Positions 21,531 to 33,601 are shown, counted from the first letter of the stretch. The stretch is DNA of 64,000 nucleotides from Coptis chinensis (GCA_015680905.1 CM027377.1:18314501-18378500); one strand, 5' to 3'. Numbers and translations are program-made. The notes: generated by a model from the letters alone, not told the origin.

Positions 21531-22822
21531 ATGATACAAGTAGGAAGGTTAGAGAAACCGAGCACCGATGATGTGATAGAGATTTGTCAGGTCGCGGAGG
21601 AAAAGGAGGGTTGGATGGAGCCAATTAAGGACTTTTTGGCGGGAAAGGAAATGATGGATAAGAAGGAAAGAAGGAGATGGGAACAAACATCTCGGAGATA
21701 CGTTATACTGGAAGGAGAGCTGTACCGGAAAAACTTTAACGGACCACTGTTAAAATGCTTGAGTCCGCGACTATCCTATGAGGTGTTGACAGAATTACAT
21801 GAGGGGGATTGCGGGAGCCATTCAGTGGGGATAACAACAGCGCATCGACTACTAACACAGGGGTATTTCTGGCTCCACATGAAAAGGGATGCCGTGGAAT
21901 TTGCTAAGAGATATGACAAATGTCAGAGATTTACCCAATTGATATTCGCCCCCGTAGTCCATGGCCATTTGCTATGTGGGCAATGGATATAGTGGGACCG
22001 CTTCCCATGGCCAGTGGCAAAAGGAAGTTCATGCTCGCGGCCACAGATTATTTCACAAAATGGATTGAAGTCGTGCCCCTACAACAGGTGAAGGAAGCGC
22101 AAATCATCAAGTTTTTATGGGAGAATATTATCTATAGGTTTGGGTTCTCATTCACCATTATAGCAGACAATGGGACTCAGTTTATGGGAGCGAAGGTGGC
22201 CAGGTTCTTACAAGCATATAAAGTGAGACAGGGGTTCTCGACCCCTTACAATCTCGAGGGCAACGGACAAGCAGAGTCGTCCAACAAGACTATCATGAAC
22301 AATCTTAAGAAGAAATTGGAAGATAAGAAAGGGGCGTGGGCCGACGAGCTGAATCATGTATTATAAGCTTACCGGACCACACCTCAGGGGTCCACCCAAG
22401 AGACCCCATTCTCGTTGGCCTACGGGGTGGAGGTCGTGATCCCATCAGAGATGGTGGAAGCTACAACGCGGACAAAGGCCGTGGAGGAGGGCTCAAACTG
22501 GAGAATTCTAGCAGCGGATCTGAATTTAGCAGAGGAGAGAAGAGACATTGCATGTATAAAGATGGAAGAGTATCACCGGAGATTGCAAAGACAGTACAAT
22601 AGGAGGGTCAAACCAAGGCAGTTCCGAATAGGTGACCTGGTGCTCCGCTGAGTGACACCTAGTACCAAGAAGGAGAAAGATAGAAAGCTGGGTCCGAACT
22701 GGGAGGGACCTTATACGGTGGTGGATGTCGGAGGGGCTGGCACATGCAAATTGCGGATGCAGGAAGGCAAAGTGATAGAAAGACCGTGGAACGTGAGAAT
22801 GTTGAAAAAATTTCACACTTAA
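21531..22822 (+). pseudogene. Tat element integrase, frameshifted
   Basis: The zinc-binding region has LHEGDCGSHSVGITTAHRLL and CQRFTQ (normally HHCC; the second Cys pair is degraded and the frame shifts here). The catalytic core reads AMDIVGPLPMASGKRKFML, then TIIADNGTQFMGAKV, then GNGQAESSNKTIMNNLKKKL, so D, D and E are present. Frame changes near 21940 and 22370 lead to the C-terminal part (FRIGDLVLR, a stop at about 22650, then LGPNWEGPYTV and RPWNVRMLKKFHT) ending at the TAA at 22820-22822. Confidence 0.87.
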
Positions 22823-23560
22823 ATATAATGAAAAGCTAAGACTGGAATCTATAGCTGTATGTAAATCTATCTAACAAAACAGGGAGGAGTGGGAGGACAG
22901 ATTCCACGTCATAAGGTGAGACGTGGTCGACACACCCTCTAACCATAGCCACTCAAAACTCATGGAGGGTGAATTAAAAAGCTTTTATAGGGTGAATTAA
23001 ACAGTTTTTCTCACCTCACCCACCCCCACACAAAAAAGTCAACATTGGACAAATTTTTTATGGGTTGAATCTTTTATGGGCTTGGAACCATGAGCATGGG
23101 CTCAATTAAAAAAAAATTGTAATAGTGGGGGTAGGCATCCAAAAATCAGCCAAAAGGCTGGGCTTATAAACTGTTGGGCCTCCAAATTTGACATGATACT
23201 GCACAATTGGCTGACCCAATTAATATTATTGGGCTTATGGATAATGGGCAATTGGGCTGGCCTTGCACCGCGACAAGTTGTTTCGCGCCGAAGACGCACA
23301 TACACCTTGCGCTGAAGGCGTGACAAGTTGTTTCGTGCCGAAGGCGCGGCTGGCCTTGCGCCGAAGGCGACGTTGTTTTTAGGTGCGAAGACACGCAGCG
23401 TTCGACAGACGCCTTGCGCCGAAGGCACAATGAGATGTCAGGGTAGCGCGGCAGGCACGTTGAGGTCTCACGAGTCGTAGGCACGGGCATACCCTAGTAT
23501 ATAATATGACAACACTTTTGAGAAGAGATTATAATTTGTAAGGGCAGGAATCTAAAATAA
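22823..23560. other. 3' spacer of the Tat element with GC-rich short repeats
   Basis: No coding sequence. At 23258-23430 the motif CTTGCGCCGAAGGCG recurs about six times in degenerate form, making a GC-rich island in an otherwise AT-rich stretch. A pyrimidine-rich segment (TCACCTCACCCACCCCCACA) lies near 23010. Confidence 0.6.
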
Positions 23561-23579
23561 ACATGGGACATGGAATACC

Positions 23580-24040
23580 AAAGAGGCTGCGGAGGGGATG
23601 CGCCCTCCGCTGATGCAAGGTCAGAACTGGACCTGTGGCAAGACGAGTTGCCCTACTTTACGGAAATTATAGAGCTGCGGAGTGGGATGAGCCCTCCGCG
23701 GATGAGAGGTGCAAATTACACATGGGGCATAGGTTTCAAGTATGGAGAGAGACAGCGGAGGGGATGAGCCCTTTGCTTATACAAGGCTAGAGAGGAGCCT
23801 GGGGCAAGATGAGTTGCCCCACGGAACTGAAAGAAATGTGGAGCCTGCGGAGTGGGATGAGCCCTTCGCGGAGGAGAGATGTAAAGCCCCCATGAAATCT
23901 AAGTAGGAAGAGAGACAGAGGAGGTGAGGAGCGCTTCGCTGATGGGAGGTTGGAGGGAGTCGTGGGCAAGCAGAGTTGTCTCAAGGGGCCCGCTGAAGCT
24001 TTGGAGCCGTGGAGCGGGATGAGCCCTTCGTGGATTAGAG
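23580..24040. repeat. Tandem repeat of about 165 bp in the Tat 3' spacer
   Basis: Units begin near 23580, 23749 and 23910 with a variant of GCGGAGGGGATGAGCCCT. Each contains GCAAGACGAGTTGCCC and a second, related GCGGAGTGGGATGAGCCCT half-unit about 95 bp later. About two and a half units are present. Tat elements often carry tandem repeats between pol and the 3' LTR. Confidence 0.8.
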
Positions 24041-24377
24041 ATACTAATAATACGCGGGGCATAGGGGCCGACTTATAGTTGATTGAATGGCCCAAACTAA
24101 GGGAAGAAGGCAGGACAAGGGCCACGTTTGATTAAGACCAAGAGACTATATCACAAAGGAAGGGGGGAAAGAGTGTAGACAGAGATACAGTATGATTTAA
24201 ACAAGCAGCAAAGTCAAGAGACAAGGGGATAAGTAACATTCAAGACAAAAGCAAACATCACATGCAAGAGAGTAATATCCAAATATAAACATATAAACAA
24301 AACAAGTGTACTGCAATCAGTGGCCAAGATGGGGTAAAAGTGACTTATTACAAAGAAGTGCAAAAGGAGTAGGTCTA

Positions 24378-26711
24378 GGGCATCTCAGAGGGAGTGTCAG
24401 TAGCAACTAGTGCATCAGGGATCTCTTCGGAGGGTACAGTGGTGGTCGCGGTAGTAGCACTCTCCAAGGTTGCGCGTCTCTTCCGTAGCCACGGCAGGGT
24501 TGGGGATTTCTTCACGCATCGGTGAGTGGGGAAGGGTCTCGGCGACCGCCGCCTCTTCCCTAGCATCTTCTCTGGAGGTGACCACGGGGATGGTAGGCAT
24601 GTCAGGTAAAAGTCAGTCCTTCTTGTATGAGTCGGGCGAGCTCCTCCTGTATCTTCTTGGTTACCCTTTTTTCAGCGAGAAGCTTGAAGCGTTCGTGAAG
24701 GACAGCCATGTCATCTTGATGTTGCTGAAGTAGGCCTGTGGTAGCATCTTTCTGCTCTTGATTAAGGGTGTCGATGGTAGCCTAGTGTTGTTGAACTAAA
24801 GCAAATAAGTTGAGTTGATGTTGTTCAAGGAGCATTTCCGCGATGACTTCGAGGCGATCGTTGGCCGTATCCATGTAGTTCTGATGAGATGATTCTGGAT
24901 ACAGAAGTTCATCCTGGGCCTTGAGTTTAGCCAAGTTAGCAGTGGCTAGATCAGATTGAAGCCCGGCGTAGGCAGCCTTTAGACCAGAAAGGCCATTGAC
25001 TTCTTTCTCCAAGGCAGTCAACTTGTTCTTGGCGCTGAGAAGACCGCAGATCATGAATGAAATGTCCAAGCTTACCTAGAAACAAAAATAGAGAGGTCAA
25101 AAAAAAAATAATAATAATAAGGATTGTACCCTTTCCCAGTTAGTATACAAAGAGGTGCGGTGTGAATAAAATAAACCCCCATCAGCATAGGCGATGTCCC
25201 TGGGCATATGGGCATTGTAGAATAGGGAGGAGGCCACTGCCGCATTGTCTAGGGCGGAGTCAGCTGTGGATACTCGGCGGTTTCGCACATTGAAAATGGG
25301 GGCAGAAGTCTTCTGCAAGGGCCGATTCGAAACCGGAGCTGCCGGTGGAATCGGTTCTTTGCCAGGCCGGCGGACACATGGGGATGAGACTGCGGGTTGA
25401 AGTGACGAGGTGAGGGGGGCAGGTGCTTGAACTCTGAGGGATCGACCTTCAGAGGTCGAGGTCCTGCTTTGCCTCTTGGATGGGGCATTTTCGCGTAAGC
25501 CCCTCTTCGGTTTGGGGAAATCTCTGTCACATCATCATCCTCAGAATCGCTATCAAAAAGCTTCTGTTTACGAACATCCATGTCGTCGGTGGGGAAGTTG
25601 GACGAGGTATACTGGTCGTCCCAGTTGGAAATGGAGCGGTAGGAGGGGATGCCTTCGAGCGCGGAGGGTGTGGGGGAGTCAGGGGATCCAAGGGATTGAG
25701 AGGAGGTGCGAAGACGACGGTGGTGGGAGGACGAAATGTGGGATCTTTTTCTGGTGGGCGGAGAGGCTATGGGTTTCCGCTCTTTGGGAGGGGGAGGGGG
25801 AGGGCGGTAAAAGGGAGCTGAGAAGCCACGAAAAGTTTGTAGACTGGGAATTTGCAGCAGTGGGGTGGCGGTGGTAGGGTGGATCCCCAAGTGACTGGCT
25901 TGTAGCGGGTCCGAGATCGCGGAGTTTTTGGAAAATGGGACAAGATATGCCAGTGTAGAGTTGGGATTTGGAGTCTGGCCGCCAACCTACAGAACAGAGA
26001 AGAACAGCGAGTTAGAGCATAACGGTAACAATGCAATAAAAAAGAAGGGGAGGGCAAGGATACTCACCATGGGTGATGAAGGCGAGATGGTTAAGATTTA
26101 AATCTGAAGGAAGGTCTGTGGACATAAATTGTCCTGATACATATAAAGGGTAATGGTGCCACACTTTGTCTGAGGATGTGGTACGAAGCAAGAGGAAGCT
26201 TTTGAGGGCGTACACAAAAAGACTGGTATCCCACACCGACGTCTTTGGTACTTTTCTTGATGAAGTAGTGGGAAAAGATGTCGCGGCTGGTGATTTTGGG
26301 TTCGCCGGTTCTATTATATGCATTCGCGGCATACATAGTCCACCAAAAGTTTCCTATACCTTGGCAGGGGGGGATGTTGAAGTGATTGCACACCTTGACA
26401 TCCAGGAGAGTGAGGGGCAGCCGTAGACCAGCAACAATTTAACCCACCGTGATCACAAGGAGCCTGGGACGATGGGGAAACAGGTGAGGGTAGTGTGTGA
26501 TGGATGGCACGTGTTCTAAAGTTATGTTGGCTGGGATGCCATAAGCTGCCCTAATTGCGTCCAAATTAGGGCGGCGGCATCATGAGGGTGGAGGTAGCAA
26601 AGAAATTGGGCGCGCAGAGGTGGAGGGGGCCGCTGTAGGGGCAATAGGAGGCGGAGACACTACTTGGGGTGAACGGGAAGTGGAAGAATCGCCAGAGTCA
26701 GAGCCCGACAT
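24378..26711 (-). pseudogene. Additional antisense ORF of the Tat element
   Basis: On the strand opposite to gag-pol, a reading begins at ATG 26711 (MSGSDSGDSSTSRSPQVVS) with a Ser/Pro-rich start. It continues, with stops and frame changes near 26580 and 26445, through AIRAAYGIPANITLEHVP, AGLRLPLTLLDVKVCNHFNI, CQGIGNFWW and GYQSFCVRPQKLPL. A basic Pro/Ser/Asp-rich middle (KRSHISSSHHRRLRTSSQS, DSDSEDDDVTEIS; about 25890-25450) follows. The tail (about 25069-24785) is a coiled coil (LTALEKEVNGLSGLKAAYAG). Antisense ORFs at this place are known in Tat-lineage elements; their amino-terminal part belongs to the family annotated as putative gypsy-type transposon proteins. The function is unknown. 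Here it is degraded by several stops, and some breaks (near 26050-25890) may instead be introns. Confidence 0.72.
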
Positions 26712-27209
26712 TGGAAAAACAGAGAGACGAATGCAGAATATGGAAAGAACCTACTATTTAGTGTGAACAAAAATAAAGTAAGCCTAGAGAACGTACCGAA
26801 GGAAGCAAGGAGAGTGGTTATGCTTGAGTAGAGGTCTAAAGGGAGGGAAGAACCGCCAGGAAGCCAATGGAGCGCGTGCAAACCGGAGGTTGATCGGAAG
26901 AGAGTGAAGAGGAGAGCAGTGAAAAGCATGAGGAAAGGGGAAATGAAATGAGGAGAAAGGAGAGGGAAGGGGTTTAAATAAGGAAGGGGTAAAAGTGTAA
27001 TTACTAGGGGTTTATGGAGCTCAAGGAGTCAGTTGGGTAGCCCAGCCAGCGTGAGACACGTGGAAGCACAAGGAACGAGGGACGGCTGAAAACGCACGTG
27101 ATGATTGCAGTCTAGTTCGCACGCAAACCAAGAAAAAAGAGTAGGGCGGTGGAAAGAGAAAAACAATGAGGGTTCTCGACCTCGGATCCCTTAACGAGAC
27201 CGCGGAGTC

Positions 27210-27222
27210 GAGAAGGGACATT
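27210..27222 (+). other. Polypurine tract of the Tat element
   Basis: GAGAAGGGACATT lies directly before the 3' LTR start at 27223. The purine run is GAGAAGGGA. Confidence 0.6.
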
Positions 27223-27539
27223 TGTAGTGGCACAATGTAGGAAGAGTGGACTAAGTCCGCGTTACAGGGGATAGGAGGCAACATAAGCAAGGACACGGAG
27301 GAGCAGCGAATCAAGACCGCGGAACCCTAGTCCACGGATGTGGCAGGCGTACGGTCAGCAGAAGGGTCGTAGGATAACAAGACAGATGGGCAGTCCAGAT
27401 GAGAGGGGGAAAATATAAAAAGGAGAAGAGGAGGAGAAAAAGGGAGGCCGCTAGGGTAAAGAAAAATGGGAGAACAATGAGAGAGAAAAAAAAATAGAAA
27501 AAGAGGAGATTGTGAAGAGAGAGATTTTGGGTCCATACA
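27223..27539 (+). repeat. 3' LTR of the Tat element
   Basis: 317 bp, TGTAGTGG...CCATACA, followed by the target duplication GTACC at 27540-27544. Confidence 0.92.
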
Positions 27540-27544
27540 GTACC

Positions 27545-30500
27545 CATGATTTATTTGGATATGTTATAAGGTGAAACAAAATATTCTTGATTCCTTATTT
27601 AATTTTCTTTATATTGATTTGTAAAAGGAAAGTGAATTGAGGAAAATGAGAAAACTAAGAAGAAGGAATCGTAATTGATAATTGGATTTATGGGAAAACA
27701 AAATTGATATTTTCTATAAACAAAAAAATTAAAAAATATAAATATAAATATAAATATTATATTTGATGGAGTCAAAATAGAAAGATTGATTTGAAAAATA
27801 AAAGGAAAAAAATAGTTTAATTATATCCGAAAACTCGAAAGTAGATCTAAAAAAAAATGACAAAAGGAGAGAAGAGAATGAGAAAAGTGAGTTCAACATC
27901 ATCTACTTTATTCACTAAACAAAAACTTCAATCTACCTTTTTCTTTGTAAAATATTAGCAAAATTTTTGACTCTTGGAGTATATGAAGAGGACAAGCCAT
28001 TTATATCATAAAGAAAAGTTGAAACAAGATAGAAAGTGAAAGTAAAGATAAACATATCACGATATTTTCAATATATCAAATTATTGTTAAAATATTGCCA
28101 TATTTAAGAAAATATTGAGAATATTTGCAATTTTGCCATTAGAAAATATCAAATTCATATCTTCGATATATTCATATCTTTTGCTAAGATCTCGATACAA
28201 ATCGCGATATTTTGTACTATCATATTCGCTTTGTGTCGAACCACAAACTTCGTTATTGGTAATAATCATACATCCTCAATCTATATTACAGCCATAATCC
28301 GTCAAAGAACATCAACAGACAACAACTATCAAGACGCAAAAAAATATTCACAGAAAAATGTTGGGTTTATGTATCTTTAGAGGAGTATAGATTCGAGAAT
28401 AAAATTCCAACTACGAAGTTAGCACAATTTATGATGAAAACTTTCGTTTTTCATGAAAACAATTTCCTCTTTAATGTTTCACTCATAGTTCGGAATTTCG
28501 GAATTCTCATAATTCTGACAAATCCAAAAACCGAAATTCATTAAATTTCGACCCATATTACATTTAGAATTTCGGATAATTTCAAAATTTAAATATTTCA
28601 ACTCTATATTTGGAATTCCAATTTTTAAAAAAACCAAAATTTCAGACGAAATTCTGAAATTTCGTTCAGAATCACGAACTATGGTTCCACTAGACCTTTA
28701 AATGTTGACTACTCTCTCAAGTCTCAGTGTCTCACCATGGATTCATTTTTGGTGCAATTTTTGTAAAGCTTAGTTTGCTTCTGGCCCAATCAGTGAACGA
28801 CACGTGTACAACTAACAAATCAAAAAGTCAAAAAATTAGGTGTTGTTTTGAATTACTAATCTTCCTATTTTGCCCCTCTCTCCTTCCACCACCACCACCA
28901 ACTCCTCAAAACCCACCAATCCAGCACCACCCATCAGCCAAAATGAACCCTGTGAAATCTTCTCTTGTCAGTTGTCACTATATCAATGCGGTCCCACTTC
29001 AATAATAACAAACTAAAAATGCAGATCAAGAGAAAAAAGAGAAAATGTAATCATGTTGAAGAAAATGAAAAGAAACATCATTCTTTTCCATAATATCAAT
29101 GAGATTCATAGTTTATCAGTTTACTTAGTGTAAAAAAATCAATAGAATTAACCGAATATCATAAACCCATTTTATTAATGGGAACTTCTACAATCAACTT
29201 ATTGAAATTTGAAAACCCAAAATAAAACCTTCAATAAAAATTGTGTAGTCTGATTTTTTGCTAAACATTAGAAGGAACATTGGTTTCATCCTAAACTCCT
29301 AAACTTCAAAGCTATATATTAGCTTTCTCCCTTTGTTTGAATTGTATGTCTAAAGAGCAAATTGGGTTCGAATGTAGAAGATGACAACAAGGTTACTAAA
29401 GTAATTTATCATTTTTATAATATTTATTTTACTATTACAATATTTATTTTATTTTACTAAAGAAATTTCAACGGGTACCGTTTTGGCTGTCCACGTGTTG
29501 CGTTTCCATACGGCCAGAAACAATTTCAGCATTCAAATATTGCAGCAAAAATGGGCTCCACCACGATGCTTTCATTTATTTTGCTGGAGGATGTGGCATG
29601 ATGGCCCACGGCCCACCAAATGATCTTTTTCTGATTTCTTTACCTAACATTTAAAGAGTGAAGAATTACTAGCCACTAGTTGTTTTGCATGGCTCAATTT
29701 TAGGGTCGTGGAATTAGAAAAAGTGAGTTTCCTCTTTAAACAAACTTTTTGTTGTCGAAGTAATGAAAAGGTGAATTAATCTGAACTGTTTCTCACAAAA
29801 TACTCCATGCTACACTCTCGAGTCCACAATTGGTGAAATTTGGACATTTGGGTCCATTGTTTTCTAATCAAACAAAACTTTTGATGCAACCCACATAAAG
29901 CCATAGAGGTAGGCCCAACACTCTATATGCTTACTATTTTTTTTCACTCTTGGTGATTCTTTCCATAAAAAAAAAATGAAAAAAGAATAACAACTAAGAA
30001 ATGAGGCTCAGCCCCTTAGTTCTAACTCAGTTGAGTATAAATTTCCTCCCATCAGCCCATAACATATAATTTCTCTATTATTTAGGTCCCGTTAAATAAC
30101 CTCTCTGTTTTCCAAAAAAGAGATAAAATATGGTCTGTTTTTATTTATCATTTTATCTTTTTTTTTTTTTTTTTTTTTACCCTTTTGGAATTGAAATTTT
30201 CCCGACTATATGTAAATGTATTTTTACATAGTCATATATACATATATGTAAAACTATATTTGCATAGTCATTGGAGTTATAAAAAACTTAAATTTACATA
30301 GTAACTTTTGGGTTTGAAAATTTCCCTCACAGAATATATGTAAATTTAAATTTAAATAGGTTAAGAAGACTGTATAATTTTATATTGTTATATGTAAATT
30401 TACATTTTCATATGAAAACTTAAATTTACATATGTAAAAAATACTATATATGTAAATTTAAATTTTCTTATGAAAAAAAATTCATATGAAAATTTAAATT

Positions 30501-31104
30501 TAAATAGGTTAAGAAGACTGTGTAATTTTATATTGTCATATGTAATACAAATTTACATAGGATGACGTCAACCCGGTTTGTCCTTAAGCCGAAATTATAA
30601 GTAAAGATTGATGACGTCAGTCCGGTTTTCACAGGGGTATTTTGGTTTGTTTTGGCTTTGATGTTATGTTTTAAATAATAGGGAGGTTTTATGCATCTGT
30701 TCGCTTCTAGGGGGTTTTTGTGTAACGATTTTTTGGTGAAGGAGATTAAACCCAAAATCTGGAATAACAACAACCAATGGCGGAGCCAAGATTTTGAATG
30801 AGGGTTAGCCATTAAGACAACCTATCACACACAAACACACACACACACACAAAAATAAAAACTGACGCAATTTTGTTTTAAGTTTTAACTAATATTTTGA
30901 ATCCAATTTCTAATCAAATACTTTAACATAGCTGTTTAGATCAAAATGAACCACCTAACCAATATGAGACTTATCACTTGCATATCACATAAAATACTAT
31001 TCTACTGGAAATTATTATGCGATCATTAGATCATACTCAAATTAAATGTCTAACTAATTAAGAAGCTAACATTCATAAATAAATAAAGTTAACTAGTATT
31101 ACCT
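27545..31104. other. No gene seen; AT-rich spacer
   Basis: Contains no ORF with recognisable similarity. It has a poly-T run near 30158-30178, an A/T-rich self-similar stretch with many GAATTTCGG / CCGAAATTC motifs near 28490-28660, and a (CA)n run near 30824-30850. Confidence 0.55.
30336..30550. repeat. Direct duplication in AT-rich DNA
   Basis: AATTTAAATAGGTTAAGAAG and the following TAATTTTATATTGT TATATGTAA occur near 30346 and again near 30496, about 150 bp apart, with few differences. Confidence 0.75.
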
Positions 31105-31338
31105 AGATGGGAAATTAGGGTCTCCCCCCTAAACACACGGTCAACTTAGATTGACCGTTAACTTTCAAGTCAAGCAACTGAAAACAACACAAATGCCCTC
31201 ATTGTTTTAAAAAAGAAAATGTTCAATTTTACTTAGGTGGGGGCAATTGTGTCATTTTCAGTTGTTTGACCTAAAAATTAATTAACAGTCAAACCAAGTT
31301 TGACCGTGTGTTTGGGGGGAGACCATAATTTCTCATCT
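31105..31338. mobile_element. Foldback MITE with long inverted arms
   Basis: The left arm AGATGGGAAATTAGGGTCTC, then CACACGGTCAACTTAG, is mirrored by the right arm GACCGTGTGTTTGG and GAGACCATAATTTCTCATCT. Similarity between the arms extends about 95 bp (to GCAACTGAAAA ... TTTTCAGTTG). No clean target duplication was found. There is no coding capacity. Confidence 0.8.
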
Positions 31339-31352
31339 GGAGGAGGGGGAGG

Positions 31353-32980
31353 TGATAAGTGCTCAAAAAGTACAATTTAACCCTAGATTATGCCTATTGT
31401 TTAGCCATTTTAGTGGACTAATAGTGTTTGTAAGTTATGTTTTATGATTCTACAGGTGAAAGAGAGAGTTTTGTGCAATATTAGAGAAAAATGGGTAAAA
31501 CGGATCAATTCGGAGCATTAAGGATCACATGGGAAGCCCGTGGACAATCATGGAGAAGGCCAATGAATTGAAGCTATTAAATATGCGACTTGGACCTATT
31601 TTAAAGCCTATTTGGAATCGCAAGACCAAAGGATTCGTTGCTTGGACCAAAGCCCGCAAAAGAGGATAGAAAGATAGAGCAGAAGAGACAAAATAGACTT
31701 TCGTGGTAATGCGGGGACGCATGGATCGTCGCGTCGGACACATTTCGCGATCCGACGATGTATGTATCGGCGTCGGATGCATTGCTTTGCGTCTTAGATG
31801 CATGAATAGTCGCGTCAGGACGCATGAATCGATTCTTGTAGCCAATTCTTTCGGTTTTGGAGGCGAAGTTGGACTCTGAAAAGAAGTCTATTTGTATTAG
31901 GAAACAAATGACAGTTTGGAATGCTTCTAGAGCTCATTGTAACCTCTATAAATAGAGGACCTAAGTGCCTCATGTAATTTGTCAATTCACTTATATTCTT
32001 GTCTCCAGAACTTGAGGTAGAGAGAGATTAATAATAAAAGATTGGTTTTAACTAGCTGAGTCTTAATAAATTAGTCTTTCTAGTTTTATATTTTTCGACT
32101 CTTCTTCTCGTTCTTCGTGTTCTTCCTTCTTTATGGGAAGCTAATCTTCTCCTTCAAGGGAGAAGATGAAGCCGGTACTTAAGGTTTAATGATTCTTCTA
32201 GTCCATGGTGTTCTCCAATCAGGTTAGTTCTTTATGTTTTAGTTATTAGTTCCATTATCCAGACCAGGGGATGGAAGTATAGATTAAGGTTTTTATTTAT
32301 TGCAATTGAATATCATGCTAGTTTAGGGTTGTATTTATTGCAATTGAATATTTGTTAGTAACATGATTTTATTTATTGCAATTGAATACAATGCTAGAAT
32401 AGGGTTTTATTTATTGTAATTGAATATTATACTATTATTCTCTACTTTTCTTCTAGTTATGTATTATTTTAGAGTAAGGAAAGTATTCCTTGTGTTTGCC
32501 TTAGATGGTGATTCATTGAATAGCTACCCAAGCTCACATAAAAGGAAAGAAGATACTAATAACATGAATATAGGAACAACCTTAAGTAGAGTTATTCGTT
32601 AACGATGTTTTAGATCAAGAGGCATCGGCATCACTTTCGATTGCCTAATTGTAGTCTACTTGTGAGAACAACCATGAAGCAAAAGGTCATTGAATCAAAA
32701 GTATTGGTGGATTCTAATCTCTTGAATTCCCTTTCTTATAAATTCTCAATAGTTTAGTTTAGTTTAGTTTAGCATTAGAATTTATAATATCTATAATCAT
32801 AGTTTTTAATCCTTCAAATCCCTTTTCCAGTCTTGTCCTTCATATAAACATACACTTAAAAGTGGAACGATACCCTACTCATCCTTTACTTATTAAGGGA
32901 TAATTAGGTTTTGATACGCTTCTATTTTGTTCAACGATCATCACCTATCTACATCATCTACATCTCATCTACACACACAA
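31353..32980 (+). mobile_element. LTR of an Athila-like Ty3/Gypsy element
   Basis: It begins TGATAAGTGCTCAAAAAGTA at 31353 and is followed, after about 1.6 kb, by a primer-site-like TGGCGCC and an Athila-type gag. A TATA box (CTATAAATAGAGG) lies near 31948. A purine tract (GGAGGAGGGGGAGG) stands directly before the start. The right end near 32980 is approximate. Confidence 0.65.
31946..31958 (+). promoter_or_regulatory. TATA box within the Athila-like LTR
   Basis: CTCTATAAATAGAGG matches the plant TATA consensus and lies centrally in the LTR, as expected for the element's own promoter. Confidence 0.6.
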
Positions 32981-32998
32981 AAAAGAGGCAAGGTCAAA

Positions 32999-33012
32999 TG
33001 GCGCCTCTGCCG
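32999..33012 (+). other. Degenerate primer binding site
   Basis: TGGCGCCTCTGCCG resembles TGGCGCCGTTGCCGGGG, the complement of aspartate tRNA used by Athila-type elements, with changes after the first seven bases. Confidence 0.55.
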
Positions 33013-33601
33013 TTTTAAGTTGTTTATGTTTAACGTTTTCTTTCAAGATTAGAATTTTGGATCTTGAAGTAATTTTAGCCGCATCATCCATCCTTTTGAG
33101 AAAGAGAGGAGCTTGAAGGACATCTCGAAGACAAGATCTACCATCCAGGTTAGTCGAATCTTCATTCTTTTTATTTCATTCTTAGTATAGTTGCATCGTA
33201 ATTTAGTTTTATTGCTTTCTTAGTATAGTTGCATCATAGTTTAGTTTTATTGCTTTCTAGTATAATTGCATTTAGGACCTTTTCAACAATTGAAGTTGTA
33301 AGCTAACACAGCGAAACATCAAACTCTAGTGTTTCTTGTCTAAATCTTGACAAACGGACTATCGTCTGATGGGCGTGGTACTTAAGCAATCCAAGTGATT
33401 CACCATAACCCTAGAAGAGATAGCTTTAAACAATGGACGAGATACTAGCTGCAAAGCCCAACCCTAGTTGAAGGAAAGTAGTTTTGCATATTAGTATAAT
33501 TTAGAATAGTTGCATATTAGTTTAATTGCATTCAAGCATAGTAGGATAGTTTTTAATTTCATCATCTTCACATAGCAAAAATACTAAACAAGATTGATAC
33601 A

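Larger units (their letters stand above)
7479..27539 (+). mobile_element. Full-length Ty3/Gypsy retrotransposon, Tat lineage, interrupted by a nested CACTA element
   Basis: Two LTRs (7479-7799 and 27223-27539) start TGTAGTGG and end CATACA. They are flanked by a perfect 5-bp duplication GTACC (7474-7478 and 27540-27544). Internal order is gag, protease, reverse transcriptase, RNase H, a second RNase H, integrase, then a long 3' spacer with tandem repeats and an antisense ORF. The second RNase H and the antisense ORF are features of the Tat lineage. Without the nested CACTA insertion the element is about 10.4 kb. Frameshifts and stops in gag and pol make it non-autonomous. Confidence 0.93.

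Noticed and set aside
23102..23490. Two overlapping reverse ORFs in the GC-rich block as a gene
   Set aside because: They follow the degenerate CTTGCGCCGAAGGCG repeat and show no domain.
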